The translations under genes and the position numbers were made by a program. Of a stretch of 45,406 nucleotides of DNA, positions 8,507 through 16,152 are shown in pieces. The notes under the pieces are model-generated. The model did no database searches. It saw nothing but the letters and a program-made list of their open reading frames with translations, and was not told where the DNA came from. This DNA comes from Paenibacillus jilunlii. Lineage in GTDB: Bacteria > Bacillota > Bacilli > Paenibacillales > Paenibacillaceae. The number at the start of each line of letters is the position of its first letter. Position 1 is the first letter of the stretch. The stretch lies in assembly GCF_900102965.1 (NCBI RefSeq), contig NZ_FNGM01000005.1:1-45406 (forward strand), written 5' to 3'.

Positions 8507-10287
8507 AGGTTCTCCTTTCTGAGAATATGAGCGGCCACATACTCGGAAAACTGTTCTACCGTCGAGGATTTCAGTTTTTCCCATTCCGCGCTTTCTATTT
8601 CAAGGCCGAACTCGGTCTCGACTCTGACCAAAAGACGCATGAAATCAAGCGAATCGAGCCCAAGTTCGGTCAAAGCTCCTCTTATTATTGTCTGTTTGGT
8701 ATATCCATCGCCTTGATCCTGTATTTCGTTAAGAATTCGAATGATTTGATTAGCGATCGGTTGACTATCTGCCTCAAGGCGCAATTTCTTGTCATCGGCT
8801 GCTGCCTGTAAAGGATTCGGGAGCGCAGCGAAGTCCGTTTTGCCGTTGAATGTCAGGGGAACCCGATCGATCCTTACCACAAATGCAGGAACCATATAAT
8901 CGGGCAGCGTACTGGATAGATGCGAAAGGATCGACTCTTCGTCAGTCATCCCGTCAGAAACGTAGTATGCGCACAGCGAGGGTTTTTCCCGGATATGAAC
9001 TAGAGTCGCCACTGCATCGTATACACCTCCTACTTGGGTCAGTTGGTACTCAATTTCACCCAATTCAACCCGGTGCCCTCTCAGCTTTACCTGCCTATCG
9101 ATTCGGCCCAGATAAACAAGCTGTCCGTCTATATCAACATTTACAAGATCGCCCGTCCGATAAAGCCTTTTTCCGGGATACGCCGGATGCCGGAAAAATT
9201 TTTCTTCTGTCAATTCAGGCTGATGCAAATAGCCGCGGGCCAAGCCGGCACCGGACACCAAGAGTTCTCCTTCAGAGCCCGCGGGACAGGGTTCCATTGA
9301 AGCAGTGACGATATGCACCTCGACGTTAGGGATGGGAAGGCCTATTTTCACTTCATTATCCGGTCCGCTGAATTTGTATACCGACGTACACACACTATTT
9401 TCCGTAGGTCCGTATTCATTGAATAGATCAGCTTGGGGCACAACTTGATAATGCTTCTTCACAAGAGATCTGGAAAAACCTTCTCCTGCTACCGTTACCT
9501 TCTTCAAGCTTTGCACGGCATCCGGGCATTCATCCAACAGGACCCTGTACAAGCTGGGTACCACAAGCAAGTGAGAGATCCGGCGACTTATCAATATGCT
9601 CCGGATATAACGCAGATCGTTCCGCATCCTCTGCCGGAGAAGAACTAGGACGGCTCCAGATGCCAGCCCTGTAAATAAGTCCTCTACAGAGCTGTCGAAA
9701 GATAGAGAAGCAAACTGAAGGATGTAATCCGATTCGTTAAACTTGTAATACTCTTTTCTCCAGGCTATCGTATTGGAAATAGACCGATGCTCGATCATTA
9801 CACCCTTAGGCTTACCTGTAGAGCCAGACGTATAAATAATGTAGGCTAAATTATCAGGCTTGCATAAGGGTCTCATTTGCACCTCATCTGCGGACCAATC
9901 GATCGAATCAGTCATGAGAATTTCAAGCCTTCCGTATAACTCGTTCAAAACTTTGCTGGAGGAAGAATCAGCCATGACAATATCCGATCCGCTATCCTGA
10001 ATCATGAAGATAGCCCTGTCTTCTGGAATTTCTTTGTCAACAGGCAAATAAGCGCCTCCAGATTTTAAAATGCCGAGGATACAAACAATCGCCTCAATGG
10101 AGCGCTCCATATATACGGCAACGACCGCTTCTGGTCCGATGCCTTTGCTCTGAAGGAGAACGGCAACCTTATTGGCTCTATTGTTTAATTCCCCGTATGT
10201 AAGCTCTTGTTCCTCAACAATTAAAGCTACCGCTTCGGGAGTTCTGAGCGCCTGTTCTTCAAAAAACTCGTGCAAACATTTCTCCAA
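8503..10287 (-). CDS. NRPS-like stand-alone adenylation plus peptidyl carrier protein
   Basis: A 594-residue protein. The adenylation domain covers residues 1-490 with core motifs YTSGSTGKPKG (152-162), NEYGPTE (290-296), YRTGDL (376-381), the RxxxQVKxRGxRxELxE region (395-413) and Lys483 in NGK. A carrier domain follows at 505-590 with phosphopantetheine Ser546 in GLDSL. No condensation or thioesterase domain is present. It should activate one amino acid and hold it as a thioester for transfer by another protein. Aligned by eye to GrsA, the pocket code is about D-S-E-V-T-A-E-V-C-K, which I do not recognise. The TTG start at 10287 follows AGGAGAGG at good spacing and avoids a 118-bp overlap with the ATP-grasp gene; an in-frame ATG at 10434 is less likely. 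Confidence 0.93.
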   Translation of the reverse strand: MEKCLHEFFEEQALRTPEAVALIVEEQELTYGELNNRANKVAVLLQSKGIGPEAVVAVYMERSIEAIVCILGILKSGGAYLPVDKEIPEDRAIFMIQDSGSDIVMADSSSSKVLNELYGRLEILMTDSIDWSADEVQMRPLCKPDNLAYIIYTSGSTGKPKGVMIEHRSISNTIAWRKEYYKFNESDYILQFASLSFDSSVEDLFTGLASGAVLVLLRQRMRNDLRYIRSILISRRISHLLVVPSLYRVLLDECPDAVQSLKKVTVAGEGFSRSLVKKHYQVVPQADLFNEYGPTENSVCTSVYKFSGPDNEVKIGLPIPNVEVHIVTASMEPCPAGSEGELLVSGAGLARGYLHQPELTEEKFFRHPAYPGKRLYRTGDLVNVDIDGQLVYLGRIDRQVKLRGHRVELGEIEYQLTQVGGVYDAVATLVHIREKPSLCAYYVSDGMTDEESILSHLSSTLPDYMVPAFVVRIDRVPLTFNGKTDFAALPNPLQAAADDKKLRLEADSQPIANQIIRILNEIQDQGDGYTKQTIIRGALTELGLDSLDFMRLLVRVETEFGLEIESAEWEKLKSSTVEQFSEYVAAHILRKENL

Positions 10288-10315
10288 GGTTTCCTCTCCT
10301 AATATCCGTATAGTC

Positions 10316-11563
10316 CTACATGAACGAAAATTGCTCCAGTCTGTGCATTGTCCGCTCGACCGTTTCAAGGTCATTGCCGTATACCAAAAAGAAAATGCGG
10401 TAAACACTTTTGCCGGCATGAACAGCCTTGGCAAAATTGTAAATCAGAAAGGAACCGCCGCTTGCATTTCGGGTCATGGCTGCACATATCTCGTCGAATC
10501 CGTAAGATACCGCGCTTTCCCCACGGATGAAACGACTTAATACATAGCGATGCTGCTGACGAAGCCTCCAAACCAGAGGCAGCAAGTAGGTTACTTGGGT
10601 GAACCTTGCATTAATCTCGATTACAGGAATGAGTTCGTCTTTATCGTCAATTATGGAATCAACACCTGCAATACCCGAGTAGCCCATTTCCATGAGACGG
10701 TTTCCCAGCTTCATCATGCTGTCTGAATAGCTGTTCAGCACAGCCTTTTCGTAGCTTGGTGTAAAATCGCTCCCTAAATAAATACCGTATTCATCAATTT
10801 TCTGCTCAGTTATGCCAAGTATTGTGACACGTCCTGCTTCAATCAAAAGCTGGCAGTTCATTGATCTTTTTATCGGATGCCACCCTTCCAGCAAAAGCTC
10901 GAAATCTTTCCTGCGCCTTCCAATAAATTGGAGCATCTGGGTGAACGAAGTTTCATCTTTGATGATCCGCATCCCTTTGCCTGACGATCCGAACGGGACC
11001 TTCAATACCGTTTTCTCGAATCCCTGCTCACGCAGCATGCGGTATGTCTGAATTAGTTCCCTCTCATTCGTGCAGAAATCCCCTTTCGTCAAGTTAAAAC
11101 CAATTTCTGCGGCTAAACGCCTTGTCTGGAATTTGTCGTTAAAACGCTTGACCAAGAATGGGTCAGAACCATATACGCTAACAGCATTATGGTAAGCCTC
11201 CGCGCAGATAGCCTCATTTACGATATAGGGTACAAGAAGCGTCTTCCTCCCATGTCGCATGTCGGACCAAGGCAGTGAATTGGTGTCGCTGATCCGGCGA
11301 ATCACGGGAATCTCGATGCCGTGGCCTTGCAAATATGAGATGAAACACTCATCCGGATTATGGCGAAACATGAGGGTATCGTCCGGCCGCGACAAAAAAA
11401 TCATCTGCTGTTCCTGTTGGATAATCATCTCCATCTGACTATGATCCTGAATAGACGGAAACACACGGCTGTCGTTCCAGTCCTGCTCCTGATTAATGTT
11501 ATAAAGCCAGTGCACATCCTTCTGCTCTTCGTGAAAACGAAAAATGCTGACCGGGGGCTTCAT
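10316..11563 (-). CDS. ATP-grasp ligase, probable amino acid:ACP ligase (BtrJ-like)
   Basis: A 415-residue ATP-grasp protein. Lys188 in LKVPFGSSGKGM is the ATP-binding lysine with its glycine-rich loop, and EINAR (316-320) supplies Mg-binding Glu and Asn. In butirosin biosynthesis BtrJ, an ATP-grasp enzyme, loads L-glutamate through its gamma-carboxylate onto the carrier BtrI. Here the gene overlaps the discrete ACP gene by 4 bp (ATGA) and sits beside an ACP-type decarboxylase, so the same chemistry is the natural reading. The amino acid is not determined; glutamate is by analogy. Other ATP-grasp roles, such as peptide ligase, cannot be excluded from sequence alone. Confidence 0.85.
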   Translation of the reverse strand: MKPPVSIFRFHEEQKDVHWLYNINQEQDWNDSRVFPSIQDHSQMEMIIQQEQQMIFLSRPDDTLMFRHNPDECFISYLQGHGIEIPVIRRISDTNSLPWSDMRHGRKTLLVPYIVNEAICAEAYHNAVSVYGSDPFLVKRFNDKFQTRRLAAEIGFNLTKGDFCTNERELIQTYRMLREQGFEKTVLKVPFGSSGKGMRIIKDETSFTQMLQFIGRRRKDFELLLEGWHPIKRSMNCQLLIEAGRVTILGITEQKIDEYGIYLGSDFTPSYEKAVLNSYSDSMMKLGNRLMEMGYSGIAGVDSIIDDKDELIPVIEINARFTQVTYLLPLVWRLRQQHRYVLSRFIRGESAVSYGFDEICAAMTRNASGGSFLIYNFAKAVHAGKSVYRIFFLVYGNDLETVERTMHRLEQFSFM

Positions 11564-11808
11564 CCGGCAAGCGCTCTCTTTTGCTCTACCTTGGCTGCAA
11601 TTTTCCGGATCGTGTCAAAGTGCTTCAATAATAGCTCATCATCCTCGAACGCAATATCAAAGACCGCTTCTAATTCCACAACCAAGCCAACAGCGCTCAT
11701 AGAGTCAAGACCCAGCAAGGCAAGGTCCGTATCCGGATCGACGGCCTCTGAAAGTCTCAAAAGCCTACCCACGATCGCTGTGATATTCTCCGCTAATTTC
11801 ATGTCCAC
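11560..11808 (-). CDS. Discrete acyl carrier protein (BtrI-like)
   Basis: An 82-residue carrier protein with the phosphopantetheine site GLDSM (Ser36) and the acidic four-helix pattern of ACPs. The GTG start at 11808 has AAGGAG seven bases upstream; an ATG two codons later is possible. It overlaps the decarboxylase gene by 10 bp and the ATP-grasp gene by 4 bp. It should carry the amino acyl group that the ATP-grasp enzyme loads and the decarboxylase modifies. It is separate from the carrier domain fused to the adenylation protein, so the pathway has two carriers. Confidence 0.92.
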   Translation of the reverse strand: MDMKLAENITAIVGRLLRLSEAVDPDTDLALLGLDSMSAVGLVVELEAVFDIAFEDDELLLKHFDTIRKIAAKVEQKRALAG

Positions 11809-13088
11809 ACTATACCGCTCCTTTGTATATCCTTAGGTACATATTGATGGTGAAGCAGATCCGTGACATCCCCACGCTCTCGGATGACTGAAGGTGTGCC
11901 ATTCGTCACCAGTGCCTCAAGGGGTGAAGGATGGCCCAAAAATTGCATGGGACTATAAGACAATCCGTACGCACCCGACTTTAACAGCACAATATAATCC
12001 CCTGTGTTAGCTTCTGGCAATTCGATATCCTTCGCCAAGCAATCCTCCGGTGTACACAAAGGTCCGACAAGGTGTACTCTTTCCGGGTTTCCTTGCGCGG
12101 GGGTGCCGTCGCTTCGCACGAGCCGGACGGGGAAGTTGTTTCTCATGGTCCTTCCTCTGAAGGTTGAGCTGACATGATGGTGCATCCCGCCGTCAAGAAT
12201 GAGGAACTTCTCTCCCTTCGATTCCTTAACATACAGTACGCGCGCTACATAAACTCCTGACTCGGCAAGCAGAAACCGTCCGGATTCAATCATAAAACGT
12301 GTTTCGGGAGAATCACGGAGGTATTCCTCTACCAATCTGTTCGTTTCTCTGCAGACATGCTCGATGTCCAATTCTTTCTCATGTGAGAAGTAAGGAACTC
12401 CGAATCCTCCCCCCAGATCGATGAACTCGCATTCCAAACCGTGCTTCATCTGTAATTCCTTGGCAAGTTTTATTGTATAAATAAATGCTTGGATGATCTG
12501 ATTGCTGTCCAGAATTTGGGTTCCTGCGTATACATGGATACCCTTGAACCTAATGTTTGGCGTACGTTTAAGCTTCTCGGCCATAACAGCAAGCGAAGAT
12601 TCGTCGATCCCGAACTGTCTTGGTAGGCCGCCCATTCGAATTGCCGTATTCACGATACTCATATCGGGATTGATCCGAATCCCGATGCCGGCGGTGATGT
12701 TCCTCTCTGCGGCCAGCGCTGCGATCAGATCAACCTCGGCAAATGATTCTGCATTGATGCAATAAATCTTGTATTCTAAGGCTTTTTCGAGTTCCTCTAC
12801 CGTTTTTCCCGGACCGGAGAAAATGATCCGCTCCGGCGGAAATCCAGCCATATGTGCCAGATACAACTCTCCCATAGAGGCCACCTCGACACCGCTTCCC
12901 CAACCGCGAAACCGCGCAGCCAGGCTCATATTGTTGTTCGCTTTCAGCGAAAGCACAACATCAACAGATGGATGTAAGGACATCCGCAATTTATGGTAAC
13001 GATCGTGTATGACATCCTCGTCGTATAAATAAAGAGGCGTACCAAGCTCCTGCGCCCATTTTGCGATGCTGCAATCCTCAATCCTCAT
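11799..13088 (-). CDS. PLP-dependent, ACP-linked amino acid decarboxylase (BtrK-like, LysA fold)
   Basis: A 429-residue fold type III decarboxylase. Lys49 in LKANNN is the PLP Schiff-base lysine, GGGFG (226-230) binds phosphate, and GPLCTPEDC (342-350) and SGAYGLSYS (371-379) complete the active site. The fold is that of diaminopimelate decarboxylase, but the neighbours (ACP, ATP-grasp ligase) point to the BtrK type, which decarboxylates glutamyl-ACP to gamma-aminobutyryl-ACP. The ATG at 13088 gives an 11-bp overlap with the upstream gene. In-frame ATGs at 13112 and 13169 would extend the N-terminus; no ribosome site clearly decides. A house-keeping lysine role is unlikely in this context. 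Confidence 0.88.
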   Translation of the reverse strand: MRIEDCSIAKWAQELGTPLYLYDEDVIHDRYHKLRMSLHPSVDVVLSLKANNNMSLAARFRGWGSGVEVASMGELYLAHMAGFPPERIIFSGPGKTVEELEKALEYKIYCINAESFAEVDLIAALAAERNITAGIGIRINPDMSIVNTAIRMGGLPRQFGIDESSLAVMAEKLKRTPNIRFKGIHVYAGTQILDSNQIIQAFIYTIKLAKELQMKHGLECEFIDLGGGFGVPYFSHEKELDIEHVCRETNRLVEEYLRDSPETRFMIESGRFLLAESGVYVARVLYVKESKGEKFLILDGGMHHHVSSTFRGRTMRNNFPVRLVRSDGTPAQGNPERVHLVGPLCTPEDCLAKDIELPEANTGDYIVLLKSGAYGLSYSPMQFLGHPSPLEALVTNGTPSVIRERGDVTDLLHHQYVPKDIQRSGIVWT

Positions 13089-14187
13089 GTAATGAACCTG
13101 CCGTTTCCTCATATTGTGAATCCAGTCCGGTACCCACTGCTTCAAGCGCTTCTTCCAGTACTGGGACATCTACAGCTTCTGCCTTTAGCAGCATCTCGGT
13201 CATACGGTCCAGATGATGATTCAAACCCGAGAAATAATATTTCGACATCCAGAAGTAGGAATCGTTAAGGCAATCGATTACCAAGGCCGCCTGATTGAGC
13301 AAACGATCGTTTGTCTTAATAAGAGCCAGGTTCTGCAAATAACGAAGCCGAGTCAAGAATCCGCTTTTGTTCTCAACAAATTTTTTCATGCCGAGAAGGA
13401 TATGCTTTTCCATCAATAAGGATGGATGCTCGTAGAGAATCGTCCGGGCAAGTTCGGCAAACCCTTGGTAAATGGAAATTCCAGTCCATTCTAGACAATG
13501 GAGTTCTCCGCCTTCCGGTGTTCTTTCCTTGATCTTCCTCTCTGCGCCGGCCAGGCTGTTTTCAATTGATTCATAGATTTTGTATAAGCGCACAGGTTGT
13601 ACCGGTGGTGATTTTAAGCGAATAAGAGTATAAGGCATTTCGAATCTTCCCAGCCATCTATACGCTTTGCGATCATCCCGCACCTGCTTAATGGCACAGT
13701 CAAAGGCGGTTTCCAGCTGTTCAAAAGGGATCTCCCGGACCGACCAATTATCGTTAAGTAAAATCAGGACGTACCATATGCAGCGTAAGCTGTCATAACC
13801 ACATATTAAAAACTCATGGATCACATGATCTTTCTGATATTGCGGCGTTTGCTCCAGATAATAATGATCGCAGGCGATCAACACATAGTTGTTTCTGTCG
13901 ATAGCCTCCTTTGTAAACGAACAAAACTCGCTTCTTCCGGGGATCACCGTATCCGTATCCAGCATGCGGCCGTAAAACCAATTCATATCGTAATATTCCA
14001 GCCGGTAATATTGGACCCAGAATTGATCAATAGGGGCGCCGAGACTGAATCCCATCTCAAGTTCAATAAACCTTTCCATGAACCATGGCTTGAGTCGCTC
14101 CTCCGTCATTAAAGGGGCAAGACGGTAGACATGCCAGCAATCATGAGTTATACCCGTAGATAAATGTAACGGCAGCATTTTTCTCAT
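13078..14187 (-). CDS. Divergent BtrH-type acyltransferase-fold protein
   Basis: A 369-residue protein with no family I can name with certainty. Its first 150 residues line up by eye with the BtrH_N protein encoded just upstream: THDC (Cys17) against LDCLEN (Cys17), IHEFLICGYD (His124) against EHAIIATGWD (His124), and NDNW (Asp146) against TDSW (Asp142). That pattern suggests a papain-like Cys-His-Asp fold. The C-terminal 200 residues are mainly charged helices. It starts with ATGA overlap on the preceding gene. Possible jobs: a second acyltransferase using the other carrier, or a non-catalytic partner. Function is inferred. Confidence 0.7.
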   Translation of the reverse strand: MRKMLPLHLSTGITHDCWHVYRLAPLMTEERLKPWFMERFIELEMGFSLGAPIDQFWVQYYRLEYYDMNWFYGRMLDTDTVIPGRSEFCSFTKEAIDRNNYVLIACDHYYLEQTPQYQKDHVIHEFLICGYDSLRCIWYVLILLNDNWSVREIPFEQLETAFDCAIKQVRDDRKAYRWLGRFEMPYTLIRLKSPPVQPVRLYKIYESIENSLAGAERKIKERTPEGGELHCLEWTGISIYQGFAELARTILYEHPSLLMEKHILLGMKKFVENKSGFLTRLRYLQNLALIKTNDRLLNQAALVIDCLNDSYFWMSKYYFSGLNHHLDRMTEMLLKAEAVDVPVLEEALEAVGTGLDSQYEETAGSLHED

Positions 14188-15794
14188 CGTCGAAAATTCC
14201 TTTGAGAGAGTTCATAGCCCGCCGATAGAGCGAATAGATGCAAGTTCGGACAATCAGGCAGTTCGATGCACTGGATTTTCTTCCGTTTGGTCAATTCGAA
14301 ATGGTAGGCATAAATGAATACCTTATGATTAAGCGGCTGAATGACACCATTTTCATTTTTTGCGCAGCGGCCAGAGTAAGCAGCCGACTCACTGAACATC
14401 GGTTTCGTCGCTTCCCAGTCGGTAACTTTAACGGGAAGTTGCTCAGAATCCATATCTTCGTAATGGACAATTAAGCTTTCGAAAGGACAGCCCCACTCTC
14501 CGCATCCCAGAAACGACAGAAAACCCACGATCGGATTCTCAACATGAACTGGAATCTTTTGTCCACGGCAGGAAAGGTTGTCGGGTTTAAATCCGTCTAC
14601 TTCCGGAAATAAAAATTCCACCATTCCTACTTGGATCCCTCTATCTTCCGGTATGTCCTCGCTCAAAAAAAACTCGCCGGTACCCGTAAAATCTGCCTGA
14701 TGGCCGCCGTTTAATGAGCCGAATGCCGTGTTGTTGAACCACGGTGCCAGCTCGAACGTTTCACAACTTCTAAGAACAGGTCTCAGCACAGGCTTCTGCC
14801 GGGTAACGTGCGGAGCATACTGCAGCACTCCTGTAAGCAGCTTGTATAATTGCTCTTCCAAATCGGCAGTCTCTTGCACTTTCAGGCTGATGCGTTTCAA
14901 CAGACCGGATTCTTCCGCACCGTTGCAAAAAGCTTTATAAAACATTCCAGTTATTATTTTCCATTTTTCAGCCAAAATCTTGAAGTCAATCGCTATTTCT
15001 TTAAGCGCGTTTTTACCATGCCAGTCTTGCTCGGACAAGTAGTCGAGATATACGCTGAATTTCTTCCGATTGTTACTTATGGTATAAAGATGATTAGAGA
15101 TAGGCGGCCCATAGGGTGGCAGCAGCGGACGATAACCGTTAAATTCCGCTTTCAAATCCATGCTGCGAATATCTTCGGCTAATTTCCTCATGGCCGAGAA
15201 AGGATCGCTGGCTCCACTTCCCCTCTCAAAGTGGTTGAGCGATTTGCTGAGCAAGCCACGAACGTCGGGAACAAGTTCTTTCCCGATAACCGTAAAGGTT
15301 GTGACCGGAATACGCTCCCCGATCCATTCTTCAATCGATACCTTCTCCCCCTCACATCCATACCAGCTGTCTGTGCAGATGAAGCTTTGAGTCAATGAAT
15401 CCCAGCCTGTCGCAATGATGGCATGCTCATAGGGAGTTTCATGGCGATTGTAGTTCGTATCCCAAGGTATGCAGCTTGATTTCAACTCGAAAACCGACGG
15501 TTTTGCAGCGCGAAGCTCCTCCTTCAGCAAAGTTGCGGCATCCTTTATTCGGCATGAATGAAAGTGAGCACGCACACCATGGTTCTGCTCCAGCATGGAA
15601 AAACTGAATTCGCTTTCCGTTTGAAGACAAGCCCCGATAGAATGGCCAGAATGACGCTCGTACCGGAAAGACCAAGAATTTGCCAATGCGCATTCATAGC
15701 CCCTTCCGTAGTATCTGCTGATAGATGAATAAGAGTTTTCCAGACAGTCCAGATTATCATTTCGCTGGGAGGATACGGAAAGAATCAATAGCAT
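14184..15794 (-). CDS. BtrH N-terminal-domain acyltransferase, first gene of the biosynthetic operon
   Basis: A 536-residue protein. Residues 12-155 match the BtrH_N pattern: DCLENSYSSISRYYG (Cys17), ANSWSFRY, then His124 in EHAIIATGWD and Asp142 in TDSW, a plausible Cys-His-Asp triad. BtrH of butirosin biosynthesis moves the side chain from its carrier protein to the amine acceptor ribostamycin. The other 380 residues are not a domain I recognise. ATG at 15794 follows AAAGGACAG. It heads an operon of eight genes with overlapping or closely spaced ends. Likely role: transfer of an acyl group from ACP or PCP to an amine or to the other carrier's cargo; the acceptor is unknown, since no aminoglycoside genes are nearby. 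Confidence 0.82.
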   Translation of the reverse strand: MLLILSVSSQRNDNLDCLENSYSSISRYYGRGYECALANSWSFRYERHSGHSIGACLQTESEFSFSMLEQNHGVRAHFHSCRIKDAATLLKEELRAAKPSVFELKSSCIPWDTNYNRHETPYEHAIIATGWDSLTQSFICTDSWYGCEGEKVSIEEWIGERIPVTTFTVIGKELVPDVRGLLSKSLNHFERGSGASDPFSAMRKLAEDIRSMDLKAEFNGYRPLLPPYGPPISNHLYTISNNRKKFSVYLDYLSEQDWHGKNALKEIAIDFKILAEKWKIITGMFYKAFCNGAEESGLLKRISLKVQETADLEEQLYKLLTGVLQYAPHVTRQKPVLRPVLRSCETFELAPWFNNTAFGSLNGGHQADFTGTGEFFLSEDIPEDRGIQVGMVEFLFPEVDGFKPDNLSCRGQKIPVHVENPIVGFLSFLGCGEWGCPFESLIVHYEDMDSEQLPVKVTDWEATKPMFSESAAYSGRCAKNENGVIQPLNHKVFIYAYHFELTKRKKIQCIELPDCPNLHLFALSAGYELSQRNFRR

Positions 15795-15823
15795 CTGTCC
15801 TTTCTACTAATCAGTTTAAGGAG

Positions 15824-15847
15824 AAAAACGATTACGTAAACGTTTAT
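15824..15847 (-). promoter_or_regulatory. Tandem LacI-family operator pair in the leader of the biosynthetic operon
   Basis: Two abutting 12-mers on the minus strand: ATAAACGTTTAC (15836-15847) and GTAATCGTTTTT (15824-15835). Each matches the repressor-promoter site GTAATCGTTTAC at 10 of 12 bases. They lie about +11 to +34 from the predicted start, where a bound repressor would block transcription. The arrangement and 24-bp length equal those of the pair at 3622-3645. The first copy, with flanking bases, also fits the cre consensus at 12 of 14, so CcpA is an alternative. Confidence 0.6.
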
Positions 15848-15864
15848 ATGTCTCGACATTTTTT

Positions 15865-15893
15865 ATTATAAATAGAACATTTAATAAAGTCTA
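15865..15893 (-). promoter_or_regulatory. SigA promoter of the biosynthetic operon
   Basis: Minus strand -35 TAGACT (15888-15893, 4 of 6), 17-bp spacer, perfect -10 TATAAT (15865-15870). Start is expected near 15858, about 65 nt before the first gene. No other strong promoter is visible in the operon down to 4966. Confidence 0.65.
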
Positions 15894-16034
15894 TTATAAA
15901 TTTTCAAAAATTAGGAAATCGAATTCCGGCAAGCAGATTTGAACTTATGCGCCAAGAATCAAAAGTTGCCAATAATTTTTAGTTCGAGATTAGACTTGGC
16001 AGATGCAATAGCTTTGAATCAATAGTTCAGTACG
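15894..16034. other. Gene-free spacer between biosynthetic operon promoter and terminator of the phosphatase gene
   Basis: The 358-bp gap 15795-16152 holds the operator pair and promoter at its left and the terminator at its right. The remaining A+T-rich stretch shows no open frame with a ribosome site and no further signal that I can support. Confidence 0.5.
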
Positions 16035-16083
16035 AAAAAAGGGGCTATCCCATAAGCCATGAATTGGCTGCCTGGGATAGCCC
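16035..16083 (-). terminator. Rho-independent terminator of the S-layer phosphatase gene
   Basis: GGGCTATCCC (16042-16051) pairs perfectly with GGGATAGCCC (16074-16083), with a further AGCCA/TGGCT pairing inside the loop. On the minus strand the stem is followed by six T. It stands about 70 bp beyond the stop at 16153. Confidence 0.9.
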
Positions 16084-16152
16084 TGTTGTTTTATAGCAAA
16101 ACCGACTTTGGGAAACTCCTATTAGCTGTTGAAATCTGTGAACAACAAAAGT

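Noticed and set aside
11799..13088. Diaminopimelate decarboxylase (lysA)
   Set aside because: The fold matches, but overlap with ACP and ATP-grasp genes and the GPLCTPEDC motif favour a carrier-protein-dependent decarboxylase.
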